Source: Hoeflea sp. (lineage in GTDB: Bacteria; Pseudomonadota; Alphaproteobacteria; Rhizobiales; Rhizobiaceae). Taken from it: a stretch of 64,000 nucleotides of DNA. The position numbers and the translations under genes were made by a program. This document shows, piece by piece, positions 16,351-25,011 of this stretch (positions are counted from its first letter, which is position 1; each line of letters starts with the position of its first letter). The notes below the pieces were generated by a model. That model saw only the letters and a program-made list of their open reading frames with translations, ran no database searches and had not been told where the DNA came from. Location of the stretch: NCBI GenBank assembly GCA_020637795.1, contig JACKJT010000002.1:744001-808000 (forward strand), written 5' to 3'.

Positions 16351-17145
16351 CTAGCGGCCAGCAAGGGCGCCTGCCAAATGGGCCGGCGACACGGCGGAAG
16401 GCGGCTGAAACGGATTGCCATGGATGAGCACGATTGCGGCAGTGGGAGCGGCGGCAAGCCCGAACAGCCCCATCGCGATCAGCGCTGTTCCCGGGTCGCC
16501 TGCATGGATCACGGCAACGGACACCAGGGTCAGGAAACCCAGAAACGCCATCCCGAGCCATTTCAATGGATTGACATGGGTGCGGCTCAACCCGATCCGG
16601 ATATCGCGGCTCTCGCGGATTGCCGCGACCTGGCCAAGCATCGCCTGCTGCAGGGTTCCGCCGGCCGCCTTGTTGACGGAGGGGCCCGAAAACAGGCTCA
16701 ACAGATGATCCGCCGCGTCGGCGGCCGCGGCGGATGTGTCGCACCGCGCCAACGCGGGCCATTCCGCCGCCGAGGCGGAGGCGTAATCGCGCACCGCCTG
16801 GCGCAACACCGCGCGCTGGTCCTCCGGCGTGGCGTCGGTGAGGATATCGAGACCGCGAATGGCGTCGGCTTCGCGCAGCACCGCGGCTCTGGCCCGGTCA
16901 TGCGCGCTCCAGGTGTCATTGGCGAGGAACGCCAGGGTCAACCCGAACAGAACCCCGAGGATATTCATGAACGGCGGCGTGACCTGGGTCATCTGCGGCA
17001 CCAGTCCGATCCAGGTTGCGGTGGTCGCCAGCCAGGACAACACCGCGATCGCGCCAAAGGTCCCGATCACGGCGATGGCCCCGTAGGCATAGTGATCATG
17101 GGTCTGCCAAGCCTTGCGCATCATTTCGAAACTTCCCACACCCAC
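16351..17145 (-). CDS. DUF4239-like membrane protein
   Basis: 264 residues. Two hydrophobic segments near the N-terminus (about 20-45 and 58-75), a central soluble helical region with DRARAAVLREADAIRGLDIL, and two hydrophobic segments near the C-terminus (about 195-215 and 218-240). The 2+2 membrane layout, the PPFMNILGVLFGLTLAFLAN segment and the RARAAVLREA motif fit the bestrophin-like DUF4239 family, whose function is not established. It is convergent with the last iol gene and divergent from the CYTH gene. Confidence 0.78.
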   Translation of the reverse strand: MGVGSFEMMRKAWQTHDHYAYGAIAVIGTFGAIAVLSWLATTATWIGLVPQMTQVTPPFMNILGVLFGLTLAFLANDTWSAHDRARAAVLREADAIRGLDILTDATPEDQRAVLRQAVRDYASASAAEWPALARCDTSAAAADAADHLLSLFSGPSVNKAAGGTLQQAMLGQVAAIRESRDIRIGLSRTHVNPLKWLGMAFLGFLTLVSVAVIHAGDPGTALIAMGLFGLAAAPTAAIVLIHGNPFQPPSAVSPAHLAGALAGR

Positions 17146-17446
17146 TCCCCTTCATGAATGCGCAACATCATAGATAACCGCTCCCGCTTTACCAGAGGCC
17201 GGTTGCGCCCCGGTGCGGGACGACAGGCCCCCACAATGCCTGACCCGGGTGTGCGGGTGATATGGCGGGATGTATGGGGTTGCCCGAGGCGAACTGCGGC
17301 GGGAGCGAAGCGCGTTTGACACCCGGCTGGCCGCAACCTGGGCAACCAGCTTGCGGCCAGCCGGCCTGCTCCCATGGACCGACGCACCGGCGATTCGGGC
17401 CGCGGCCGTGGTTGCAAATGACACGCCTTTCGGTGAATGTTGCGAA
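17146..17446. other. Intergenic region between DUF4239 and CYTH genes
   Basis: About 300 bases holding the divergent promoters. An in-frame extension of the CYTH gene to 17270 exists, but I reject it because the CYTH motif must lie at the N-terminus. The only structure is the inverted repeat at 17323-17364. Confidence 0.6.
17323..17364. repeat. 14-bp perfect inverted repeat
   Basis: CCGGCTGGCCGCAA (17323-17336) and TTGCGGCCAGCCGG (17351-17364) are exact reverse complements around a 14-base loop. It lies 82 bases before the CYTH gene start, in its likely leader or promoter. There is no T-run, so it does not look like a terminator. Confidence 0.75.
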
Positions 17447-17923
17447 ATGGCGCTTGAGATCGAACGCAAATTCCTCGTGGAGAACGACGTCTGGCGCGAT
17501 GCCGTCGAGAGCTCGCAGGCCATCGTCCAGGCCTATGTCGCCGTTGATGGCGACACCTCGATGCGGGTGCGCATCTATGACGAGACAAGGGCCGAACTGA
17601 CGGTGAAGGTCGGCGTCTCGGCGATGATCCGGCACGAATTCGAATACGCCATTCCCGTTGCCGATGCCCGCGCCATGAGCGAAGCCAGCCGCGGGCGGCT
17701 GATCGAGAAGACCCGCCATATCCTCACCATCGGGGGCTTTGTCTGGGAGGTCGATGCCTATGAAGGCAGGCTCGCGGGCCTTGTCACGGCCGAGGTCGAG
17801 ATGGGCTCGGAGAGTGACGATCCGGCGCTGCCTTCCTGGCTCGGACGCGAAGTGACCGGTGAAGCCGCCTGGTCCAACGCCATGCTGGCGATCAACGGCT
17901 GGCCCGGGGCTGCGCGCCCATGA
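17447..17923 (+). CDS. CYTH domain protein (triphosphate tunnel metalloenzyme)
   Basis: 158 residues from ATG 17447, which places the family signature ExExK (ALEIERKFLV) at the very N-terminus. Further tunnel residues follow: MRVRIYDETRAELTVK, EFEYAIPV and VWEVDAYEGRLAGLVTAEVE. Bacterial CYTH proteins hydrolyse inorganic tripolyphosphate or related substrates with a metal ion. The stop overlaps the start of a CHAD protein gene (ATGA), and CYTH plus CHAD is a recurring pair tied to polyphosphate metabolism. Confidence 0.92.
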   Translation: MALEIERKFLVENDVWRDAVESSQAIVQAYVAVDGDTSMRVRIYDETRAELTVKVGVSAMIRHEFEYAIPVADARAMSEASRGRLIEKTRHILTIGGFVWEVDAYEGRLAGLVTAEVEMGSESDDPALPSWLGREVTGEAAWSNAMLAINGWPGAARP

Positions 17924-18828
17924 GCTACCGGATCCGTCCCGGCAAGCCGCTGACCCGCGAAGTCGTCCGCGTCGCCAGGATCCAGTACGCCGGCGCCATC
18001 GGCATGCTGCGCGATCAGCCGCGTGGCCCGCATGAAGCCATCCACGACGCCCGCAAGCGCTTCAAGCGGCTGCGCGGCCTGTTCAGGCTGGTCCGCGCCG
18101 CAGCACCCGAATTCTGCGCCCGCGAGAACGCCCGGGTGCGCGACATTGCAGCCGGGCTTTCGACGGTGCGCGACGCCACCGCGCTGGTCGAGGCGATGGG
18201 CCATCTCATGGCCTCGGACGCCGCGAGCAGCCATCTCCCCGCGCTCGCCGCCATCCGTGACCGGCTGGCCGCCCGCCGTGACCGCATCGCTTCGGCGGAA
18301 ACCGACCTCGACACCAGGATCGCCGCGGCGATTGCCGGCTGCGAGGACGGCATCGCCGCCCTTTCAGGGCTCAAGCTGCCGAAGGGCAAGGCCAGGGCCG
18401 TCGAACTGCTGGCCCGGGGCGTCGCCCGGAATTACGGCCGTGCTGTTGGGGCGCTCGAAGCGGCGACCGCCAGCGGCCACGCCGAGGACTGGCACGACTT
18501 GCGCAAGCACATCAAGTATCACCGCATGCATGTGCAGCTGATGAGCCCCGCCTGGCCCGGCGACATGGCAATGCGCGCTGAAATCGCCGATCTCGCCGGC
18601 GAGGCGCTTGGCGACGACCACGATCTCGCCAACCTCGAGGCCCTGATCACCGCCGACCCGGACGCGATCGGCAACGCCGCCGAGATCGCCACCCTGCGCA
18701 CGGTAATGGCCGCGCGCTCGGCGGAACTGCACGCGCAGGTCCGCGGCATCGTCAGGAACCTGCTCAGGGACGACAGGAAGCTGGTGCAGAGCAGGATCGC
18801 AGCGCTGTGGCGGGATGCGGCGGGGTAA
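17920..18828 (+). CDS. CHAD domain protein
   Basis: 302 residues of a helical, His/Arg/Lys-rich protein with the CHAD pattern: EAIHDARKRFKRLRGLFRLV in the first half and EDWHDLRKHIKYHRMHVQLM in the second, two internally related four-helix units. CHAD domains bind polyphosphate and occur next to or fused with CYTH domains. Translationally coupled to the CYTH gene by a 4-base overlap. The exact role is not established. Confidence 0.92.
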   Translation: MSYRIRPGKPLTREVVRVARIQYAGAIGMLRDQPRGPHEAIHDARKRFKRLRGLFRLVRAAAPEFCARENARVRDIAAGLSTVRDATALVEAMGHLMASDAASSHLPALAAIRDRLAARRDRIASAETDLDTRIAAAIAGCEDGIAALSGLKLPKGKARAVELLARGVARNYGRAVGALEAATASGHAEDWHDLRKHIKYHRMHVQLMSPAWPGDMAMRAEIADLAGEALGDDHDLANLEALITADPDAIGNAAEIATLRTVMAARSAELHAQVRGIVRNLLRDDRKLVQSRIAALWRDAAG

Positions 18829-18999
18829 AGGCCGACGCAACGCAGCCGGTCGCGGCAAGCGCACAGCAGCCTTTCAGAGACGCTCTTCCTGCTGTGGCTG
18901 TCTGCCTGCCGGTGGCGAAATCCAAGCCCGGCAGCGCAGCAAGCAGTCACCCTCGCACGCCCGGTTGCACAACAGGTTCATTTGATTGGGCCGGAAGAC

Positions 19000-19407
19000 C
19001 TATCGGACCACATGCACCGCACAGGGCGCATGCCGAACCACCCTGCCCGCGGTCGAACCGAGAAAATAGTCCTGCAGACCGGGACGGTGGGAAGCGATCA
19101 CGATGCAATCGACATCGTGCTCGGTGGCGTATTCGACAATCGTCGTGCCGGGATGTCCGATCTCCACAACGGGTTTGACATCACCAACGCCGCCGAGCTC
19201 GGCCTTCAGCCTCGCTTCGGCATCCGCACGCAGGTCCTGAAAGTGCTCCGGCGGAAGATAAGGCACCACGTAAGAGGGCATCTCCTCCAGAACATTCAGA
19301 GCAGTAATCGATGCGCCTTCATCGGCGAGAGTCCGGGCCGCATCGAGAGCACCGGCAGAATCATGTGAGTGATCCAGCGCCACCGCCACAAGGATATTTT
19401 TGTACAT
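19000..19407 (-). CDS. Universal stress protein (UspA family)
   Basis: 135 residues from ATG 19407, preceded by GGAGG at 8 bases; an earlier ATG in frame lacks a ribosome site. N-terminus MYKNILVAVALDHSH is the usual Usp beta strand, and the C-terminus IVIASHRPGLQDYFLGSTAG is the ATP-binding GxxG-9x-GST-like motif, in which the usual V..H of the last strand follows (CAVHVVR). It should be a cytoplasmic dimer acting in stress or energy-limited survival. A FNR/FixK-like box lies 51 bases upstream, so oxygen control is likely. Confidence 0.92.
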   Translation of the reverse strand: MYKNILVAVALDHSHDSAGALDAARTLADEGASITALNVLEEMPSYVVPYLPPEHFQDLRADAEARLKAELGGVGDVKPVVEIGHPGTTIVEYATEHDVDCIVIASHRPGLQDYFLGSTAGRVVRHAPCAVHVVR

Positions 19408-19457
19408 GTCAGATTCCTCCTTCGAGGAATTTATCGCACAGATCCGCAGCACATTTA

Positions 19458-19471
19458 TTGATTTGCCTCAA
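19458..19471. promoter_or_regulatory. FNR/FixK-like box upstream of usp
   Basis: TTGATTTGCCTCAA differs in one base from the consensus TTGAT-N4-ATCAA. It lies 51 bases upstream of the universal stress protein start, a usual place for activation. Universal stress genes are common members of anaerobic regulons. Confidence 0.5.
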
Positions 19472-19682
19472 GGAACGGGCTTGCCCCCGTGACCCCGCAA
19501 TTCGACGCGGCCAGGCCGAGACCCGGACCAAAGGCGAGGCGACGGCCTGACCTTCCATTCCCAGGCGTAACTTGATCGCGGCGCCGTCATTCGGGCCGCA
19601 GGACCCGAAGAACCTGCAGGATACCGAAGACAAATGGCAGCGGAGCCCCCGAAGCATTGTCCCGCCAGCAGGTTCTGCGCCC

Positions 19683-20591
19683 TCACCCGATCACTTCCGC
19701 CCCCACGCAGGCGTGCCGGGCGCATTCGAGCTCCAGCGTCGTGTGGCCTATCCCGAATTCCTGCTTGAGGGCGTCCTTGACTGCCTGCTTGATCGCATCC
19801 GCGTCGCTCCAGCGGCCGGCCTCGATGACAAGGTGGGCGTCGAGCGCCGCTTCGTGCTCCTGCATCTGCCACAGGTGCAGGTGGTGCACGCTTGCAACGC
19901 CCTGGACGGCTTCGATGGATGTGACCACGTTTGCCGCACGCACCTCCGGCGGGGCGCCGAGCATCAGGATGCGGATGACATTGCCGATTTCGCCGAACGA
20001 CAGCCACAGGATGTAGCCGGCGATCGCCAGGGTGACGATCGGATCGATGATCTGCCAGTCGTAGAGGATGATCAGGGTTCCGGCGAAGATCACCGCCAGC
20101 GAGCCCAGCGCATCGGCGACGTTGTGCACGAAGGCTGCGCGGATGTTGACGCTCTCCTTCGACAGCGAAAAGGTGAGCAGCGCGGTCACAACATCGACGG
20201 CGAGCGCCACGCCGGCGATGATCACCACCAGCCAGCCGTCGACGCCGGAGGGCTCGATGAAGCGCATGATCGCCTCGTAGATGAGGTAGAAGCCGATCAC
20301 GATCAGCGTCGTGTAGTTGATCAGCGCCGCCACCACCTCGGCGCGGCCGTAGCCGAAAGTCATTTTTCCGTCCGCCGGGCGCCGGGCGATCTTGCGGGCG
20401 AAGAAGGCGATGATCAGCGACATCGCGTCGGAGAAATTGTGGATCGCGTCGGCGATCATCGCCAGGCTGCCCGAAACGATGCCGCCGATGATCTGCGCCA
20501 CCGTCAAGGCGAGGTTGACGACAACCGCCCAGGCAACGCGTGAATCGCCCTCCCCGGCGTCCATGTGGTGGTGGTGATGGTGACCTGCCAT
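19683..20591 (-). CDS. Cation diffusion facilitator family transporter
   Basis: 302 residues from ATG 20591. Six hydrophobic segments fill about residues 22-200, with the metal-site residues in MIADAIHNFSDAMSL (second segment) and AAFVHNVADALGSLAVI (fifth), the HxxxD pairs that select zinc and similar cations. A cytoplasmic C-terminal domain follows (VHHLHLWQMQEHEAALDAHL). The N-terminus carries six consecutive histidines, a likely metal sensor or buffer. It exports Zn2+ or another divalent cation in exchange for protons. The longer frame upstream to 21419 is antisense to the globin gene and is rejected. Confidence 0.93.
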   Translation of the reverse strand: MAGHHHHHHMDAGEGDSRVAWAVVVNLALTVAQIIGGIVSGSLAMIADAIHNFSDAMSLIIAFFARKIARRPADGKMTFGYGRAEVVAALINYTTLIVIGFYLIYEAIMRFIEPSGVDGWLVVIIAGVALAVDVVTALLTFSLSKESVNIRAAFVHNVADALGSLAVIFAGTLIILYDWQIIDPIVTLAIAGYILWLSFGEIGNVIRILMLGAPPEVRAANVVTSIEAVQGVASVHHLHLWQMQEHEAALDAHLVIEAGRWSDADAIKQAVKDALKQEFGIGHTTLELECARHACVGAEVIG

Positions 20592-20885
20592 TATGGGTGT
20601 CCCGCCTTTGCGCTGGAATCGTCTGGCCACAGCTTTACCCCTGAAGCCGGCCAAGGTCACAGATAATCCGCCAATGCGACCTCTTGCCGGCGTTGATCGG
20701 GCATCCCGGCGGCAGCCGGCCAACTGCCAGGCACCACCGCGCGGGCCGTCAGCCCGGGTCGATTGTATTGCCGCTCGCCTTTTCCCAGATAGGCGGACAA
20801 ACAGCAATGCAAATCCCGGGCGAGGACCTGGCACGGGGCCTGACGAGAGCACCAGCGCGCGGCAGGCCGGCAAAGGACACGACGC

Positions 20886-21641
20886 GTGAAACAATTCACC
20901 TACCCCACCTTTCCCACGCAGCACGGCTACATGACGGAGAAGACGCAGCGGGACTACATCACCGCCGCCATCGAAAAGAATCTGCTTCCCGACAACGCCA
21001 ACAGGATGGCACAGATTATCTCGCTCGAGGCCTCCAACGACCTGTCGAAGCCGATCCAGTTCTGGCAGCTTTTCTCGGTGCTCGGGCCGGAACGGATCGT
21101 CCGCATCGTCGAGGATTTCTACACCCGCGTGTTTGCCGACGAGGACTGGTTCGTTTCCGTCTTTGCCCGCGTCGGCGGCGTCAACCACCACATCAACACG
21201 CAAGCCTCGATGTGGGCCGACGTGATGGGCGGCGGTCCGTATTATCACGGCGCCGATTTCAGGCTGAGCTTCCACCACACCCACAACGCCATGCAGCTGA
21301 TGAACGACCGCGGCGCCGAGCGCTGGACCAGGCTGATGGTCGAAACGCTGGATGCCTGCCAGGCCGACATGACCGATGATCCGCGGGTCAGGCCCGCGCT
21401 CAACACCTTCCTCGACCATTTCATGGGCAAATATGCGCGAGAGTTTGCATTTGAGAACACCAGCGTGTTCGGCGAACTCAATCCGCCGGTCAAGCGCAAG
21501 CTCAATTTCATGGCCATGACCACGGAGGCAATCGAGGCGCTGAGCGAGGAGGAGCTGCGCCAGGCGCTCTCCGAACGCGGCATCGACACCTCGGCCTATC
21601 CGGAAAAACGGGACCTAGTCGAAAAGGCGCAGATGCTCTGA
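20886..21641 (+). CDS. Globin with C-terminal SAP-like extension
   Basis: 251 residues, about twice the length of a truncated haemoglobin. Residues about 60-185 look like a globin: RIVEDFYTRVFADEDW, then INTQASMWADVMGGGPYYHG and FRLSFHHTHNAMQLM with a candidate proximal His. Residues about 205-251 form a separate short helical unit (ALSEEELRQALSERGIDTS, then EKRDLVEKAQML), which resembles SAP/ARMET-type domains. A 45-residue N-terminal arm precedes the globin. It could bind oxygen or NO, or act as a sensor. Divergent from the cation transporter gene. Confidence 0.75.
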   Translation: MKQFTYPTFPTQHGYMTEKTQRDYITAAIEKNLLPDNANRMAQIISLEASNDLSKPIQFWQLFSVLGPERIVRIVEDFYTRVFADEDWFVSVFARVGGVNHHINTQASMWADVMGGGPYYHGADFRLSFHHTHNAMQLMNDRGAERWTRLMVETLDACQADMTDDPRVRPALNTFLDHFMGKYAREFAFENTSVFGELNPPVKRKLNFMAMTTEAIEALSEEELRQALSERGIDTSAYPEKRDLVEKAQML

Positions 21642-21668
21642 GCCGGTCCATGCCGCTGACGGCCGATA

Positions 21669-22667
21669 TCAGTCTACCGGCCTGAGCGTGCCGCGCTCGA
21701 TCACCTTGCACGGAAACAGCCGGGCTTCGGGATAGCGGTCCGGGTTCTCCAGCATCGACACGATCAGTTCGATCGAGGAATCGATGATCTGGCTGATCGG
21801 CTGGCGGATGGTGGTGAGATTGATGTTTTCCCAGCCGGCCATTTCCATGTCGTTGAGCCCGATGATGCCGATGTCGCCGGGCACCTTCAGACCGCTGTCG
21901 GCGATGGCGCTGAGCGCGCCGATCGACAGCACGTCGTCGCCGCAGAAATAGGCCTCGGCCGGCCGGTCCTTGAGCAACGCCAGCATTTCCTTGCGCCCGG
22001 CATTGAACGAATAGGCCTCGGCGAAGGAGTGCCGCACCGAGATCTCGGGATACTTGGCGAGCTCCTCCATGAAACCGCGAAAGCGGTCCTGCGTCGAGGT
22101 GGCGGATTCCGGCCCGCCGAGAAAGGCCACGTCGCGGTAGCCGCGCCGCACAAGCTCGCGCGCCGCCATCCGTCCGCATTCGGCATTGTCAATGCCGACC
22201 ACGTGCACTTCCGGCGAGCTGGCGTAGCGGCCGAAACTGTGGACCACCGGCACGCCGGCATCCCTGAAAGCCTTGGCGAAGCCCGGCGGCAGCGTCGAGG
22301 ACGCCACCACCACGCCGTCGACCGAATATTGCCTGAGCATGCGGATCGAATTGGCGGGATCGGTTTCATCCGACAGGTTGACCAAGAGCGGCCGCAAGCC
22401 CCGCTCCTGCAGCCCGCGGGTAAACAGGTCGAACACCTCGAGAAAGATCGGGTTGTGGAAGTTGTTCGAGACCAGGCCGATCAGCTTGGTCCGCCCGGTA
22501 GTCAGGCTCGAGGCCAGCGCATTGGGACTGTAACCGAGTTCAGTCGCCGCCTTCTCGACTTTCCTGCGCATTTTCAGCGACACCGACGCGCCGTCGGTGA
22601 AGGTGCGCGAGACCGCCGCACGCGACACCCCTGCCCTTTCGGCGACATCCTTCAGCGTTGGCGGCAT
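21669..22667 (-). CDS. LacI family transcriptional regulator (probable inositol regulator)
   Basis: 332 residues. The N-terminal helix-turn-helix reads TLKDVAERAGVSRAAVSRTF, with the hinge helix near LGYSPNALASSLTTGRT; residues about 60-330 form the periplasmic-binding-like effector domain (LIGLVSNNFHNPIFLEVFDL, GIIGLNDMEMAGWENINLTT). A 32-bp palindrome lies halfway to the divergent transporter gene at 22858, and its core also stands in the iol divergent promoter. I infer that this protein represses both groups and is released by an inositol compound. Confidence 0.93.
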   Translation of the reverse strand: MPPTLKDVAERAGVSRAAVSRTFTDGASVSLKMRRKVEKAATELGYSPNALASSLTTGRTKLIGLVSNNFHNPIFLEVFDLFTRGLQERGLRPLLVNLSDETDPANSIRMLRQYSVDGVVVASSTLPPGFAKAFRDAGVPVVHSFGRYASSPEVHVVGIDNAECGRMAARELVRRGYRDVAFLGGPESATSTQDRFRGFMEELAKYPEISVRHSFAEAYSFNAGRKEMLALLKDRPAEAYFCGDDVLSIGALSAIADSGLKVPGDIGIIGLNDMEMAGWENINLTTIRQPISQIIDSSIELIVSMLENPDRYPEARLFPCKVIERGTLRPVD

Positions 22668-22745
22668 TGATCAGCGTCTCCTGTCGCTCAGTCCGGAACC
22701 ACTTTCATTACTGCCCAGAAAAGCCAGTGAAAGCAAGAATTTCGG

Positions 22746-22777
22746 ATTCCATTTTGCAACCGGTTGCAAAATGGAAT
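22746..22777. promoter_or_regulatory. LacI-type operator, 32-bp perfect palindrome
   Basis: The centre is TTTGCAACCGGTTGCAAA, and the symmetry continues outward without mismatch (ATTCCAT on the left, ATGGAAT on the right). It is 78 bases from the LacI gene start and 80 from the transporter gene start, ideal for control of both. The 18-base core equals the site at 13103-13120. Confidence 0.88.
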
Positions 22778-22857
22778 GATTCGTGGTTTCCTGATCATCG
22801 AGAGACGGCGGGAGGCCGGCCTTTCCATCCATTCGACAAATACTCTGGGAGGAGATC

Positions 22858-23808
22858 ATGATGTCATTGACCAAGAAGCTCGCTTTGGCCGTTGCGGTGT
22901 TCGCAGCGCCGGTGCTGAGCGCCACCACGGCATCCGCCGAGGGCGAACGCTACGTGCTCGTCAGCCACGCCCCCGACAGCGACAGCTGGTGGAACACCAT
23001 CAAGAACGGCATCGCGCTGGCCGGCAAGCAGATGGGTGTGGAAGTCGAGTACCGCAATCCGCCCACCGGCGACCTCGCCGACATGGCCCGCATCATCGAG
23101 CAGGCCGCTGCCTCCGGCCCCAACGGCATCATCACCACGCTTGCCGATTACGACGTGCTCTCAGGCCCGATCAGGGCCGCCGTCGATTCCGGCGTCGACG
23201 TCATCATTATGAATTCCGGCACCCCGGCCCAGGCCCGCGAGGTCGGTGCGCTGATGTATGTCGGCCAGCCCGAATATGACGCCGGTTATGCGGCAGGCCT
23301 GCGCGCCAAGGGCGACGGCGTCGGCTCGTTCCTGTGCGTCAACCACTACATCTCCTCGCCATCGTCGACCGAGCGCTGCCAGGGCTTTGCCGACGGGCTG
23401 GGCGTCGATCTCGGCAACCAGATGATCGATTCCGGCCAGGATCCGGCCGAAATTAAGAACCGCGTGCTGGCCTATCTCAATTCCAACCCGGACACCGATG
23501 CGGTTCTGACGCTCGGGCCGACCAGCGCCGACCCGACGATCCTGGCGCTGCAGGAAAACGGTATGGCCGGCGAGATCTACTTTGGCACCTTCGATCTCGG
23601 CGCCAACATCGTCGAGGCCATCAAGGCAGGAACCATCAAGTGGGGCATCGACCAGCAGCCGTTCCTGCAGGCCTATCTGCCGGTGGTGGTGCTGACCAAC
23701 TATCATCGCTACGGCGTGCTGCCGGGCAACAACATCAACTCCGGCCCCGGCTTCGTCACCGCCGACGGCCTGACCATGGTTGAGAAATTCGCGGGCGAAT
23801 ACCGCTAG
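22858..23808 (+). CDS. Sugar-type ABC transporter substrate-binding protein (probable inositol)
   Basis: 316 residues. Signal peptide about 1-29 (LALAVAVFAAPVLSATTASA), then a type 1 periplasmic binding protein fold of the ribose/fructose class: YVLVSHAPDSDSWWNTIKNG, IDSGVDVI-like DSGVDVIIMNSGTP, YDAGYAAGLRAKGDG and GTIKWGIDQQPFLQAYLPVV. GGGAGGAGATC precedes the tandem ATG. First gene of a CUT2-type operon and directly downstream of the shared LacI operator, so the ligand is probably myo-inositol or a related cyclitol. Confidence 0.92.
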   Translation: MMSLTKKLALAVAVFAAPVLSATTASAEGERYVLVSHAPDSDSWWNTIKNGIALAGKQMGVEVEYRNPPTGDLADMARIIEQAAASGPNGIITTLADYDVLSGPIRAAVDSGVDVIIMNSGTPAQAREVGALMYVGQPEYDAGYAAGLRAKGDGVGSFLCVNHYISSPSSTERCQGFADGLGVDLGNQMIDSGQDPAEIKNRVLAYLNSNPDTDAVLTLGPTSADPTILALQENGMAGEIYFGTFDLGANIVEAIKAGTIKWGIDQQPFLQAYLPVVVLTNYHRYGVLPGNNINSGPGFVTADGLTMVEKFAGEYR

Positions 23809-23823
23809 GAATTCCTCCCCCTC

Positions 23824-23860
23824 GGGCAGCAGCGCTTCAGCGTTGCTGCCCACTTTTTTT
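23824..23860 (+). terminator. Intrinsic terminator between binding-protein and permease genes
   Basis: GGGCAGCAGCG and CGTTGCTGCCC pair as an 11-bp stem with one G-T wobble, 6-base loop, then AC and seven T. Lying inside the operon 15 bases after the binding-protein stop, it should let only part of the transcripts continue, giving more binding protein than permease. Confidence 0.85.
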
Positions 23861-23888
23861 CCAGAACCTTCAACGTCTGTGAGGTCTC

Positions 23889-25010
23889 ATGTCCGATTTG
23901 GCTGACGCACTTGCAAGCGACGAGCGCATCAAGCAGACATCCGCCCTGCGCAAGGCGCTGATCCGCCCCGAGCTGGGCGGCATCTGCGGAACCGTGATCG
24001 TCTTCGTGCTCTTTGCGATTTTCGCCGGCGACAGCGGAATGTTCAATTCCCAGGGCATTCTCAACTGGTCCATCGTCTCGGCGCAGTTCATGATCATCGC
24101 TGTCGGCGCCTGCCTGCTGATGATCGCCGGCGAATTCGACCTGTCCGTCGGCTCGATGATCGGTTTCGCCGGAATGATGATCGCGATCTTCTCGATCACG
24201 CTGGGCTGGCCGGTTTGGCAGGCGATCCTCATCACCTTCGCGCTGTGCATCGCCATCGGCGCGCTCAACGGCATCATCGTGGTTCGCACCGGCCTGCCGA
24301 GCTTCATCGTCACGCTGGCCTTCCTGTTCATCCTGCGCGGCTTCACCATCTACCTGCCGCAGCTGATCGAGCGAAAGACCATTATCGGCGGCATCGACAA
24401 GGCCGCCGAGGGCGATTGGCTGGCGGTCGTGTTCGGCGGCAAGATCCTGGGCGGCCTGTTCACCTGGCTCGGCGACGCCGGCATCATCGCAGTCTTCGAG
24501 CGGGGCAACCGCGCCGGGCAGCCGGTGGTCGACGGCATCCCGATGCTGATCGTCTGGGCGCTCGCGCTGGTGGCGTTCGGCCATTTCGTGCTGACCCGCA
24601 CCAAATTCGGCAACTGGATCTTCGCCTCGGGCGGCGATGCGCAGGCCGCGCGCTATGTCGGCGTGCCGGTCAACCGGGTGAAGATCCTGATGTTCATGTT
24701 CACCGCCTTCTGCGCCTGCGTCTTCGCCACCTGCCAGGTGATGGAGTTCGGCTCGGCAGGCGCCGACCGCGGCCTGCTCAAGGAATTCGAGGCGATCATC
24801 GCCGTCGTCATCGGCGGCGCGCTGCTGACCGGCGGCTATGGCTCGGTGATCGGCGCAGCACTTGGCGCGCTGATCTTCGGCGTCGTCCAGCAGGGGCTTT
24901 TCTTCGCCAATGTCGAGAGTTCGCTGTTCCGCGTCTTCCTCGGCGTCATCCTGCTGTTCGCCGTGGTGCTCAACACCTATATCCGGCGCATGATCACGGG
25001 GGAGAGATGA
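23889..25010 (+). CDS. Sugar-type ABC transporter permease
   Basis: 373 residues with about ten hydrophobic segments and the family motifs GEFDLSVGSMIGFAGMM, GLPSFIVTLAFLFILRGFTI and GGYGSVIGAALGALIFGVVQ, typical of the BPD_transp_2 (RbsC/FrcC-like) membrane subunits. The loop around residues 165-205 is longer than in many relatives. It forms the inner-membrane channel for the ligand delivered by the protein at 22858. One base separates its stop from the ATPase start. Confidence 0.93.
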   Translation: MSDLADALASDERIKQTSALRKALIRPELGGICGTVIVFVLFAIFAGDSGMFNSQGILNWSIVSAQFMIIAVGACLLMIAGEFDLSVGSMIGFAGMMIAIFSITLGWPVWQAILITFALCIAIGALNGIIVVRTGLPSFIVTLAFLFILRGFTIYLPQLIERKTIIGGIDKAAEGDWLAVVFGGKILGGLFTWLGDAGIIAVFERGNRAGQPVVDGIPMLIVWALALVAFGHFVLTRTKFGNWIFASGGDAQAARYVGVPVNRVKILMFMFTAFCACVFATCQVMEFGSAGADRGLLKEFEAIIAVVIGGALLTGGYGSVIGAALGALIFGVVQQGLFFANVESSLFRVFLGVILLFAVVLNTYIRRMITGER

Positions 25011-25011
25011 G

